Shown in pieces: positions 15,356-23,303 of a DNA stretch of 28,751 nucleotides. The notes under the pieces were generated by a model that saw nothing but the letters and a program-made list of their open reading frames with translations, ran no database searches and was not told the origin of the DNA. Origin of the DNA: an uncultured bacterium (GTDB lineage: Bacteria > Bacillota > Clostridia > Lachnospirales > Lachnospiraceae); the NCBI GenBank assembly GCA_937893485.1, contig CALBJL010000166.1, forward strand, positions 1 to 28,751. The letters are read 5' to 3'. Position numbers and translations under genes: made by a program. Numbering within the stretch: position 1 is the stretch's first letter; each line of letters opens with the position of its first letter.

Positions 15356-15364
15356 TGCTATAAT
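15356..15364 (+). promoter_or_regulatory. Extended -10 promoter of the sensor kinase operon
   Basis: TGC-TATAAT (15356-15364). The -35 position is occupied by the second TCCAAGTCT repeat rather than a TTGACA-like box, as expected for an activator-dependent promoter. Confidence 0.55.
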
Positions 15365-15396
15365 AATGTAACTAGTACATACGAGGTGGGGAAGGT

Positions 15397-17175
15397 ATGA
15401 AGTTACGGACAAAAATATTACTGATGGTTCTGGGCTGTGTTCTTACTGCGCTGATTCTTCAAACATGTTTATTTCAAATTCGTTCGTCGGCGCTGATTTA
15501 TGACCTGGCGAAGGGAGAGAGCGAGCAGTCATTGCAAAATATGCAGAATGAAATCTATGGATTGATTAAAAACATGGAGAACCATCTGATTGAGATTTAT
15601 CTGGACGATGAACTGATTGAAAGCTTGCAGCAAAGAGAGCGGGTTCAGGAACTGCGGACAAAATTTTACAGAAAAGCATACGATATAGCAATGAATGAAT
15701 TTGAGACCGGCGATGGAGTAGTTTCTCTTTATCTGTACACGATGGATCATCAGATCATCAGTACTTATCGCAGGGCGGTGACTCCGAAGCACAATTATGC
15801 CACGGATATTTATACAGACCGTGAGAACAATAATGCGGATATTGTGCGGGGGTACGTGGAATCTGATGATGCGGTCATGCTGGTATCCAGTTATTACAAC
15901 AAATATCGAGGGAAAAATATATTACGTCTGGTATTAAAACTATATAGAGAAAGCAATCTGGATGATAAAATCGGATATGTGGTATGTGATATTGATATGA
16001 AGGCGGTTGAAAACATCATGGAAAAATATCGCATAGACAGCACGGTATTTATGTGGCTGCAACCGGCTGGAGACTGTCCGGTTGCAACGCTTGGTGAGCT
16101 GGATGCGGAGCAGAAAGAAGAATATGAAACGATACGTTCTGCGGTAGCAGCCAGAGAAAATATTGTGGAACAGTTAAATTCCAAACAGGAATTTTTCTGT
16201 GTGAGACAGAACCATTATAATCTGACTGCATATTCGATGATGCCGCAGACAGTATTACAGCAAAATCAGAGGAATCTTCAGATGAATCTGATCTTAATAG
16301 CAGTTCTGATGATTGCGGCAGCGACAATTCTCACCTTTTTTATATCAAGGGGATTGACCAGACCGCTGGAAATGCTCATGGATACGATCCGGCAAATCGG
16401 AGATGGCAATACACAGCTTCGGGCAACAGTCGTAAAAAATGATGAGATAGGAGAACTCGGAAAAGAATTTAATGATATGCTGGATCAGATGGAGGTGTTA
16501 AAGCAGCAGGAGTATCAGGCAAAGCAGCTGTTAAGTCAGGCAGAATATAAGGCATTGCAGGCGCAGATCAATCCGCATTTTCTGTATAATACGTTAGACA
16601 CAATGGCTAGCATCGCAGAGGTGCGGAATTGTCCCGAAGTCAGCCGTTTAAGCCAGTCACTGGCAAATATTTTCCGTTACAGCCTGAATATGAAGAACCC
16701 GTTTTCAACTGTTGAGCAGGAGATCGCACATCTGAAAAATTATATTTATGTCATGGATATGCGTATGCACGATAACATCCGGTATACATTTCAGATCGAG
16801 GAGGAAACACTGAAAAGTAAACTGCCCCGGATCTCGTTGCAGCCATTAGTGGAAAATGCGATCAATCACGGCTTGCGGAATAAGCGCGGTGCGAAAGAGG
16901 TGTGTGTCCGGATCTGGATTGAGGACGGCAGGCTGAAGATCTGTGTAGCGGATAACGGGGTGGGAATGGAGACTACGGAGATCAATGCAAGCCTGCAGCG
17001 CAATGAAATTGACTATGTGGAGCAGGGAAATTCCATCGGACTGCACAATATCAATGCCCGGTTGAAAATGCTCTATGGGGATCAGTATGGGCTTCGGATC
17101 GACAGCGTTTTGGAGGAAGGAACAAAGGTGTTTATGATTTTGCCGGACAATGGGGAGGAGAATACAGATGATTAA
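15397..17175 (+). CDS. YesM-type sensor histidine kinase
   Basis: This 592-residue membrane kinase should sense an extracytoplasmic sugar signal and phosphorylate the co-encoded regulator. Transmembrane helix 1 is at about 7-28, a large extracellular dCache-like domain follows to about 295, and helix 2 lies near 298-318 with a HAMP segment to about 370. The His_kinase block ALQAQINPHFLYNTLDTM contains His394. The HATPase domain has LVENAINHGL (N box), VADNGVGM (G1 box) and GNSIGLHNINARL (G2 box). ATG 15397 follows GAGGTGGGGAAGG. Its end overlaps the regulator gene by 8 bases. The third gene of the operon is a binding lipoprotein, a likely accessory sensor. Confidence 0.93.
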   Translation: MKLRTKILLMVLGCVLTALILQTCLFQIRSSALIYDLAKGESEQSLQNMQNEIYGLIKNMENHLIEIYLDDELIESLQQRERVQELRTKFYRKAYDIAMNEFETGDGVVSLYLYTMDHQIISTYRRAVTPKHNYATDIYTDRENNNADIVRGYVESDDAVMLVSSYYNKYRGKNILRLVLKLYRESNLDDKIGYVVCDIDMKAVENIMEKYRIDSTVFMWLQPAGDCPVATLGELDAEQKEEYETIRSAVAARENIVEQLNSKQEFFCVRQNHYNLTAYSMMPQTVLQQNQRNLQMNLILIAVLMIAAATILTFFISRGLTRPLEMLMDTIRQIGDGNTQLRATVVKNDEIGELGKEFNDMLDQMEVLKQQEYQAKQLLSQAEYKALQAQINPHFLYNTLDTMASIAEVRNCPEVSRLSQSLANIFRYSLNMKNPFSTVEQEIAHLKNYIYVMDMRMHDNIRYTFQIEEETLKSKLPRISLQPLVENAINHGLRNKRGAKEVCVRIWIEDGRLKICVADNGVGMETTEINASLQRNEIDYVEQGNSIGLHNINARLKMLYGDQYGLRIDSVLEEGTKVFMILPDNGEENTDD

Positions 17176-18754
17176 AAGAATGTATCGGGTGTTGTTTGCA
17201 GACGATGAATATTGGACAAGGGAAAAGCTGCGGAATATGATTCCGTGGGAGGAGTATTCTTTAGAATTTCTGGAACCGGCAGTCGATGGGGAAGATGCGT
17301 GGGAAAAGGTGGAGGCATTGCGGCCGGATATTTTTATAACCGATATAAATATGCCGTTTTTAAGCGGCGTGGAGCTGTTGGAACGTATACAGGACAAGTA
17401 TCCGGAAATCATTACGTTTGTAATCAGTGGATATGATGATTTTGCATATGTGAAAAGTTCTTTTTTATCCGGTACAATGAACTATCTGATTAAACCGGTG
17501 TCAAAAATTGATTTGATGCAGGCGCTTGTCAAAGCGCTGGAGAAAATCAGTCATTATGAAAATGAGCAGATAGAACTGCAAAAAGCTGCATCAGGCATTC
17601 AGGATCGGGAGTTCAGCCAGTTGATACAAAAGCCCGATGACTGGAATCAGGCAGTCGCAATCCAAAGCAATTCGACGGAACTGACAGGTGTGCGTCTGGT
17701 ATTGATTAAGATTCATAATTTACATGAGCTGTTAAAGGGGAAACCGTCGGCTGGCTGGGAATGGGCTTATGAGGTAAAAAAAGAAATCCGTCGGATCTAT
17801 CAGGATGAGGAAGCCATTATTTTTCATAATATCTACCGGATTAACGAGTTTTTGATTTTAACAAAAAAGGATGAGCAGGAGGTGAGCCGGTGTTCTGAAA
17901 AGCTGCGGATCAAAGCAGCTGCTGAGAGACATGCATGTATCACAATCTGTATCGGAACACATTCCTATGCGATGGAAAGTATACATATGGCGTATGTAGA
18001 AGCTGTGGGGCTGTTGATGAATAGGAGCTATGTCCGCAAAAGTGAAATCATGATATACCATAAGGATCAGAAGGACAAATGGAGGCAGCATATGTCGACG
18101 GAAGTCGAAAAGCAGTTGAAAAATGCGTTGGCGGATGTAAACCAGAAGGAGATCAAACGGGTGGTGTTTGAGAGCAGCGGGCTACATGGCTGCGTGAAAG
18201 AAAACTGGTCCTATCTGGAAGTGAAACAGACGATCAAACAGCTCTTTGATATTATTCTGAACTGTACCTTGCAGGATCAGGCAGATGTGGTCGATGCTGA
18301 AAATGTAGTGGAGACGGTGGATCGGGTCGTAGAAACACTCGATTATGAGAAATTAGAACAGCAGATAGAGGAGGCGATTATCTATCTGATTCCGCAAAAG
18401 GCAGAGCATGAAACGCAATCCATGAAGCATATTGTGTTACTTGTCAAAGAGTGGATTCAGGAACATTATGCGGAAGAATTGTCATTGTCGGCGCTGGCGC
18501 AAAGGTATCATGTAGACAGCTCCTATTTGTCAAAAATGTTCCGTCAGGAAATGGGTGAAAGCCTGATTTTATATATTACACATAAGCGGGTAGAAAAGGC
18601 GAAAGAGTATATGCAAAATACGGAAATGAATCTGGCGGATATTGCATTTCTGGTTGGATATGATGATTATACCTACTTTAGCCGGGTATTTAAAAAGACG
18701 ACCGGAAGCAGTCCGAGAGAGTATCGTGCAACTATAGAGGAGAACAAGAAGTGA
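17168..18754 (+). CDS. YesN-type response regulator with AraC DNA-binding domain
   Basis: This 528-residue regulator has an N-terminal receiver (ADDE at 11-14, phospho-acceptor Asp59 in FITDINMP, Ser87, Lys109), a long central linker of about 300 residues and a C-terminal AraC-type double helix-turn-helix (about 425-525). The last contains LSLSALAQRYHVDSSYLSKM and the signature IAFLVGYDDYTYFSRVFKK. ATG 17168 has GGGGAGGAG at the right distance and overlaps the kinase stop; the ATG at 17150 lies too early. It is expected to activate the alpha-galactoside transport genes and probably its own operon. Its stop overlaps the next start (GTGA). Confidence 0.92.
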   Translation: MIKRMYRVLFADDEYWTREKLRNMIPWEEYSLEFLEPAVDGEDAWEKVEALRPDIFITDINMPFLSGVELLERIQDKYPEIITFVISGYDDFAYVKSSFLSGTMNYLIKPVSKIDLMQALVKALEKISHYENEQIELQKAASGIQDREFSQLIQKPDDWNQAVAIQSNSTELTGVRLVLIKIHNLHELLKGKPSAGWEWAYEVKKEIRRIYQDEEAIIFHNIYRINEFLILTKKDEQEVSRCSEKLRIKAAAERHACITICIGTHSYAMESIHMAYVEAVGLLMNRSYVRKSEIMIYHKDQKDKWRQHMSTEVEKQLKNALADVNQKEIKRVVFESSGLHGCVKENWSYLEVKQTIKQLFDIILNCTLQDQADVVDAENVVETVDRVVETLDYEKLEQQIEEAIIYLIPQKAEHETQSMKHIVLLVKEWIQEHYAEELSLSALAQRYHVDSSYLSKMFRQEMGESLILYITHKRVEKAKEYMQNTEMNLADIAFLVGYDDYTYFSRVFKKTTGSSPREYRATIEENKK

Positions 18755-20007
18755 AAAGATGGCTGACAGTGTTGTTGTGTGTGTTACTTGTGTCTGCAGA
18801 GACAGGATGCGCGAAGCAGCAGGAAAATGAGACGGAAGAGCAGGACGTAATTATTTCTGTGCTTGCCGGTCAATCTACATCGGATGCCGGGGTGGAGGAT
18901 ATGATTGATGAGTGGATGCAGAAAAATTTTCCAACGGTAAGTCTGGAATGGGAATGCGTTGACTGGGGAGATAAATTCAATGCCCAGATGCGGGGAAGAT
19001 TTGCGGCGGGAGAGATTCCGGATATTATTATCGGTAAGGCACAGGATGTGCAGATTTATGCCAGAAGCGGAAATCTGGCAGTGATTCCGGAAAAATACCT
19101 CGGAAAAGTTACGAAGGATGCACTGATGGCAGTCACAGTAGACGGAGAGGTGTATGGGATTCCGTATAATGCATGGTATCAGGGTGTGATCTATAATAAA
19201 GATATTTTCCGCAAATACGGAATTGAGGTACCCACAACGGTTGAAGAGCTGGAGCAGGTGGTACAACTACTGGAAGAAAACAAAATTGTGCCATTTGCTT
19301 CGCATTTTCAGGAATCATGGGAAGTTGCGAACATGACCATGCAGTTTTTTATGAATGATATTTTTAAGGATATTCCGGATTGGGGAGACCGTTTCCGTGA
19401 CGGTGAGGAGAATTTTAAGGATTATCCGGTGATAAGAAAATGTCTGGAAAATAACAGGTTTATTTTGGAGCATACATGGGACGATGCGCTGCAGATTAAC
19501 CAGTATGAGAGCGACAGCCGCTTTATGAAAGGAGAAGCTGCGATGTATCTGACCGGTTCATGGTCGATGCAGTTTTCAAATCAATATGGCAATGCGATTG
19601 ATTTTGGCATTTTCCCTTATCCGAACCAGAAAGGAAACGCAAAGCTGATCAAAGAGAATAATATGACCTTTATGAAAAGTGCAAAAACCGAGCATGGGGA
19701 TCTGATCAATCAGATTTTTAACCGGCTGTTAAGTGACCAGAAGCTTGCGCAGGAAATTGTCGCTTTCACACAGTCTTCGTCGGTTCTTGAGGGTGTTGCG
19801 GCGGATGGACAGGGTCCGATCCAGCAGGATATAGATCTCTATGAGGAGCAGGAGCAGGTGATTGATGTAACGACAGGAAATGAACAACTGATATGGGCAT
19901 TTCAAAAGAAGCTGGCAGAGCAGCAGCTCCTGTGGCTGCACAATGAGATTGGACTTGAACAGGTGTTGGAGTATGCGGACCGCAACCGCGCATCAAGCAG
20001 GGACTAG
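18751..20007 (+). CDS. Sugar-binding lipoprotein paralog co-encoded with the two-component system
   Basis: This 418-residue CUT1-type solute-binding lipoprotein has a signal peptide ending in ETGC with Cys20 as anchor. The mature part closely resembles the binding protein at 20127: both share SVLAGQST, LEWECVDWG, IGKAQDV, PFASH and GEAAM, plus a GSWS and PNQ region. The GTG start at 18751 overlaps the regulator stop (GTGA) and follows GAGGAG, so it is translationally coupled to the kinase/regulator pair. That placement suggests it mainly presents ligand to the kinase rather than to the permease; this is inference. It may equally serve as a second transport receptor with different affinity. 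Confidence 0.9.
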   Translation: MKRWLTVLLCVLLVSAETGCAKQQENETEEQDVIISVLAGQSTSDAGVEDMIDEWMQKNFPTVSLEWECVDWGDKFNAQMRGRFAAGEIPDIIIGKAQDVQIYARSGNLAVIPEKYLGKVTKDALMAVTVDGEVYGIPYNAWYQGVIYNKDIFRKYGIEVPTTVEELEQVVQLLEENKIVPFASHFQESWEVANMTMQFFMNDIFKDIPDWGDRFRDGEENFKDYPVIRKCLENNRFILEHTWDDALQINQYESDSRFMKGEAAMYLTGSWSMQFSNQYGNAIDFGIFPYPNQKGNAKLIKENNMTFMKSAKTEHGDLINQIFNRLLSDQKLAQEIVAFTQSSSVLEGVAADGQGPIQQDIDLYEEQEQVIDVTTGNEQLIWAFQKKLAEQQLLWLHNEIGLEQVLEYADRNRASSRD

Positions 20008-20064
20008 AAGATTATGTAATGATTTGCAAAGATGTACAAGTGAAAAATACAAAATAGTGCTAAT

Positions 20065-20100
20065 GACCGGTCGCCGTTATTTCCTATAATAGTTTTATCA
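20065..20100 (+). promoter_or_regulatory. Regulated promoter of the transport binding protein
   Basis: TATAAT at 20095-20100 has no -35 match (CGCCGT stands there). A perfect 8-bp palindrome GACCGGTC lies at 20065-20072. A CAAGT-plus-TACAAA pair (from 20037) resembles the repeats before the kinase gene only loosely. An activator-dependent promoter is likely. No terminator is seen after the upstream gene. Confidence 0.45.
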
Positions 20101-20126
20101 AAAACAAACAAAAAGGAGAGCACGGT

Positions 20127-21470
20127 ATGAAGAAAAAAGTAGTCAGTGTTTTACTGGCAGCAGTAATGGTTATGGGAATGGCAGCAGGATGCGGTTCAGG
20201 GGACTCCGGTGACACCGCAGCGGACACACAGAACGACAACGGTGCTGAGAGCAGTGAGAGTGATGCGGATGGTGAGAGCGCAGGTGATACATCCTCATCA
20301 GAAAAAGTTACCTTGTCTGTACTGGCAGGACAGTCAACAACGGATGCAGGAATCGAAGAATTTATTGATGAAGCATTGGCAGAGCAGTATCCGGAGATCA
20401 CGCTGGAATGGGAATGTGTGGACTGGGGAAATGATTTTCAGCCGAAAATGCAGCAGTATATGCAGTCAGGACTTCCGGATATCATGATCGGTAAAGCACA
20501 GGATGTGGCAACATACGCACCGAAGGGTGTCCTTGCTGAAATTGATAGTACATATCTGGATCGCGGACTGGATGCTGCAAGAGAAAATGTGACAGTGGAT
20601 GGAAAGACATACGGTCTGGTGTACAATGCGCTGTATCAGGGTGTCTATTACAACAAGCAGATGTTTAAGGATAACGGATGGGAGGTTCCGGAGACACAGG
20701 AAGATCTGCAGAAAATCATTGATGACTGCAATGCGAAGGGAATTACACCGTTTGCAAGCCATATGGTAGATACCTGGTCGATCGGAAATGTGACCATGCA
20801 GTTTATGATGAATGATGTATTTAACAAAGATGCCGAGTGGGGCGATAAATTCCGTAACGGAGAGGTATCATTCTCTGACAGTAAAGAGGCACAGACTGCT
20901 TATCAGTACAATAAGCTGATCTATGACAACACATTCCCGGAAACATTCTCAACGGAGCAGACAGATTGCGATGCGAAAATGGTGCAGGGAGAAGCTGCCA
21001 TGAAGGTATCGGGTTCATGGTCCATCCAGAACTTCTTAGATATCGATGAGAACTTTGAATTTGGTATTTTCCCGTTCCCGAATCAGACGGGTGACTCCAA
21101 ACTGATCTTTGAGCCGAATATTACGATTATGACGAGTGCACAGTCTGAGCATCAGGATGCGATTAACAAGGTGTTAGATGTATTGACAGGAAATAAAGAT
21201 CTGGCAGTTCAGATACTGGATTATACAAAGACTGCTTCCATGTTAAAGGATGTTACACCCACGTTTACCAACCCGAGTCAGGAGGATATTGACAAGTATG
21301 CGGCTGATGGCAGAATCGTTGATGTAACACTGGGCAATAATCAGTTGGTATGGGGCGGATTCCAGGAAGAAAATGCAAAGGATATTGCAGCGTGGCTGCA
21401 GGGCGATGAGACATTTGAAGATTGTTTAAAGGCTTCGGATGACAGAGTAGAGGCAAGTTCCGCAAACTAG
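20127..21470 (+). CDS. ABC sugar transporter solute-binding lipoprotein
   Basis: This 447-residue CUT1 binding protein should capture alpha-galactosides outside the cell. The signal peptide ends in MAAGC with Cys22 as lipid anchor. An acidic Ser/Asp-rich linker follows (about 23-55) and then the two-lobe binding domain with SVLAGQSTTDAG, LEWECVDWG, PDIMIGKAQDV and GEAAMKVSGSWSIQNF. ATG 20127 follows AAAAGGAGAG. It is followed by an intercistronic terminator and then two permease genes, the normal CUT1 order with excess binding protein. It is a clear paralog of the lipoprotein at 18751 but has a longer linker. Confidence 0.94.
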   Translation: MKKKVVSVLLAAVMVMGMAAGCGSGDSGDTAADTQNDNGAESSESDADGESAGDTSSSEKVTLSVLAGQSTTDAGIEEFIDEALAEQYPEITLEWECVDWGNDFQPKMQQYMQSGLPDIMIGKAQDVATYAPKGVLAEIDSTYLDRGLDAARENVTVDGKTYGLVYNALYQGVYYNKQMFKDNGWEVPETQEDLQKIIDDCNAKGITPFASHMVDTWSIGNVTMQFMMNDVFNKDAEWGDKFRNGEVSFSDSKEAQTAYQYNKLIYDNTFPETFSTEQTDCDAKMVQGEAAMKVSGSWSIQNFLDIDENFEFGIFPFPNQTGDSKLIFEPNITIMTSAQSEHQDAINKVLDVLTGNKDLAVQILDYTKTASMLKDVTPTFTNPSQEDIDKYAADGRIVDVTLGNNQLVWGGFQEENAKDIAAWLQGDETFEDCLKASDDRVEASSAN

Positions 21471-21482
21471 GAATGATGTTAG

Positions 21483-21514
21483 AGGGAAGAGGCATGCAGG
21501 TCTCTTCCCTTTTT
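21483..21514 (+). terminator. Intercistronic hairpin after the binding protein gene
   Basis: AGGGAAGAG (21483-21491) and its complement (21502-21510) plus a short T run. It sits between the binding protein and permease genes, where partial termination commonly lowers permease expression. Confidence 0.75.
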
Positions 21515-21535
21515 ACAGGAAAGGATGTATGTATC

Positions 21536-22423
21536 ATGAAAAAAAGGGCATGTTCTATGGAAACACGGATGGCGAGACAGTATCTGTGTCTGGTGCTTCC
21601 CGGGTTCATTATCTTTACAATCGGGCTGATTATCCCGCTGCTTCTGGCATTTCGCTATTCCTTGACAAGCTGGGATGGAATGACTGTGGAAAAAACATTT
21701 GTCGGGCTGAAAAATTATATTGAGCTGTTTAAAGATTCGGATTTTCGTAATGCATGGTGGTTCACCGTGAAATTTACAGTCGGAAATACCATTATCCAAA
21801 ATGTTGTAGCATTATTGTTTGCGGTGGCATTGGATAGTGGAATCAAGGCGCAGAAGCTGTATCGGACTGTTTTTTTCATTCCGTGTCTGATCAGTGCAGT
21901 CATTGTCGGTTTTATATGGCTGAAAATGTTTTCGAATGTGCTTCCGGCGATCAATGATCTGTTAGGAACAAATTTTAATTTCCTGTTGTTTGGGGAGAAA
22001 AGCACCGTACTCCGGGGATTGCTGATCGCAAATAACTGGCAGTGGATCGGTTACTGGATGCTGATTTATCTGGCAGGCTTACAGTCAGTGCCCGCAGAGT
22101 TGTATGAGGCTGCAAAAATAGACGGAGCAGGAACGATTAAGCGCTTTTTCAATGTCACAATACCGATGCTGGCACCTTCCATCACGATCTGTGTGGTTGG
22201 AATAACGACAGGATCATTAAAAGTGTATGACCTGCTGGTTTCCTCTACAAAGGGTGGACCGGGCAGAGCTTCTACATCGATTATTTATCAGACCTATACG
22301 ACTGCGATTAACGGTAGGCAGTATGGATATGGCTGTGCCATGTCAGTGACGCTGGTTGTGGTATTGCTTCTGGTTGCGTTGGTGCAGGTGAAGAGCTTAA
22401 AGAGCAGGGAGGTTCAGGCATGA
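21536..22423 (+). CDS. ABC sugar transporter permease, MalF/UgpA type
   Basis: This 295-residue inner permease has six predicted helices, the first being YLCLVLPGFIIFTIGLIIPL. The cytoplasmic EAA loop EAAKIDGAGTIKRFFNVTIP near residue 197 contacts the ATPase. ATG 21536 follows AGGAAAGGATG; the in-frame ATGs near 21473 would place the intercistronic hairpin inside the gene and lack a ribosome site. It overlaps the second permease by four bases (ATGA). No ATPase gene is in the locus, so a shared MsmK-like ATPase must serve it. Confidence 0.93.
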   Translation: MKKRACSMETRMARQYLCLVLPGFIIFTIGLIIPLLLAFRYSLTSWDGMTVEKTFVGLKNYIELFKDSDFRNAWWFTVKFTVGNTIIQNVVALLFAVALDSGIKAQKLYRTVFFIPCLISAVIVGFIWLKMFSNVLPAINDLLGTNFNFLLFGEKSTVLRGLLIANNWQWIGYWMLIYLAGLQSVPAELYEAAKIDGAGTIKRFFNVTIPMLAPSITICVVGITTGSLKVYDLLVSSTKGGPGRASTSIIYQTYTTAINGRQYGYGCAMSVTLVVVLLLVALVQVKSLKSREVQA

Positions 22424-23289
22424 TTGTAGAAAATAAGAAATTATATGCACCGCGCAGACGGTGGCCGCGCATGAATGCGACAGCAGGAATACAGATTGTT
22501 ATGACGCTTATGGCACTTCTTTTTATAGCGCCGCTCTTGATGATTATCAACTATTCATTTAAAACAAAAAAAGAACTATACTTAAACAGTCCACTTTCGT
22601 TGCCGAACAGCCTGAATTTTCAAAATTATATAAACGCATATAAAAAGCTGGATCTGACGACGACATTTACAAATACATTTTTTTATACAGCGGTCAGCGT
22701 TGTGATTCTTGCATTACTGTGCGGAACAACCGCGTGGGCGATTGCAAGATGCAAGAAAAAGTTTTTTAAATTCTGTTATATTTATTTTGTGGTCGGAATC
22801 CTGATCCCGTATCAGGCGCTTTTTCTCCCGATTTATACGATCGGCTACAAAATGCATTTGACCAATACACGGTTTGGCATTATATTTATGTATATAGCGA
22901 CCGGCGTTTCGTTCGGAGTATTTTTGCTGACAAGCTTTATGTCAACGGTTCCGCTGGAGTTGGAGGAGGCGGCGAGAATCGACGGCTGTTCGGTGTTCCG
23001 GACATACTTTTTGATTGTGCTGCCGCTTTTGAAACCGGCAATGGCTACGCTGATTATTATGCAGGCATTCCAGATCTGGAACGATTATCTGCTGGCAAGC
23101 CTGTATGTGAGCAAGAAAGAGTTAAAGACATTAACAGTAGCCATACAATCCTTGTTTTCAGCACAAAGCAGTGATTATACAACTGCGATGGCTGCGATTG
23201 TGATCTCTGTGCTTCCGATTGCGATTCTGTTTTTGAGTTTGCAGAAATATTTTATTAAAGGAATGACGGTAGGTGCAGTAAAAGGTTAG
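22420..23289 (+). CDS. ABC sugar transporter permease, MalG/UgpE type
   Basis: This 289-residue permease forms a heterodimer with the preceding one. The N-terminus is basic, then come six helices with GILIPYQALFLPIYTIGY near the middle. The EAA loop EAARIDGCSVFRTYFLIVLP lies near 187, and the C-terminus KYFIKGMTVGAVKG is the typical CUT1 ending. The ATG overlaps the upstream stop by four bases, so expression is coupled. The GH36 gene starts 14 bases downstream. Confidence 0.93.
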   Translation: MIVENKKLYAPRRRWPRMNATAGIQIVMTLMALLFIAPLLMIINYSFKTKKELYLNSPLSLPNSLNFQNYINAYKKLDLTTTFTNTFFYTAVSVVILALLCGTTAWAIARCKKKFFKFCYIYFVVGILIPYQALFLPIYTIGYKMHLTNTRFGIIFMYIATGVSFGVFLLTSFMSTVPLELEEAARIDGCSVFRTYFLIVLPLLKPAMATLIIMQAFQIWNDYLLASLYVSKKELKTLTVAIQSLFSAQSSDYTTAMAAIVISVLPIAILFLSLQKYFIKGMTVGAVKG

Positions 23290-23303
23290 ACGGAGGAAAA
23301 AAT

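Noticed and set aside
20037..20055. Possible copy of the TCCAAGTCT regulator site before the transport binding protein gene
   Set aside because: Only CAAGT and TACAAA match, with spacing off by one, and only one copy is seen; kept as a remark, not as a site.
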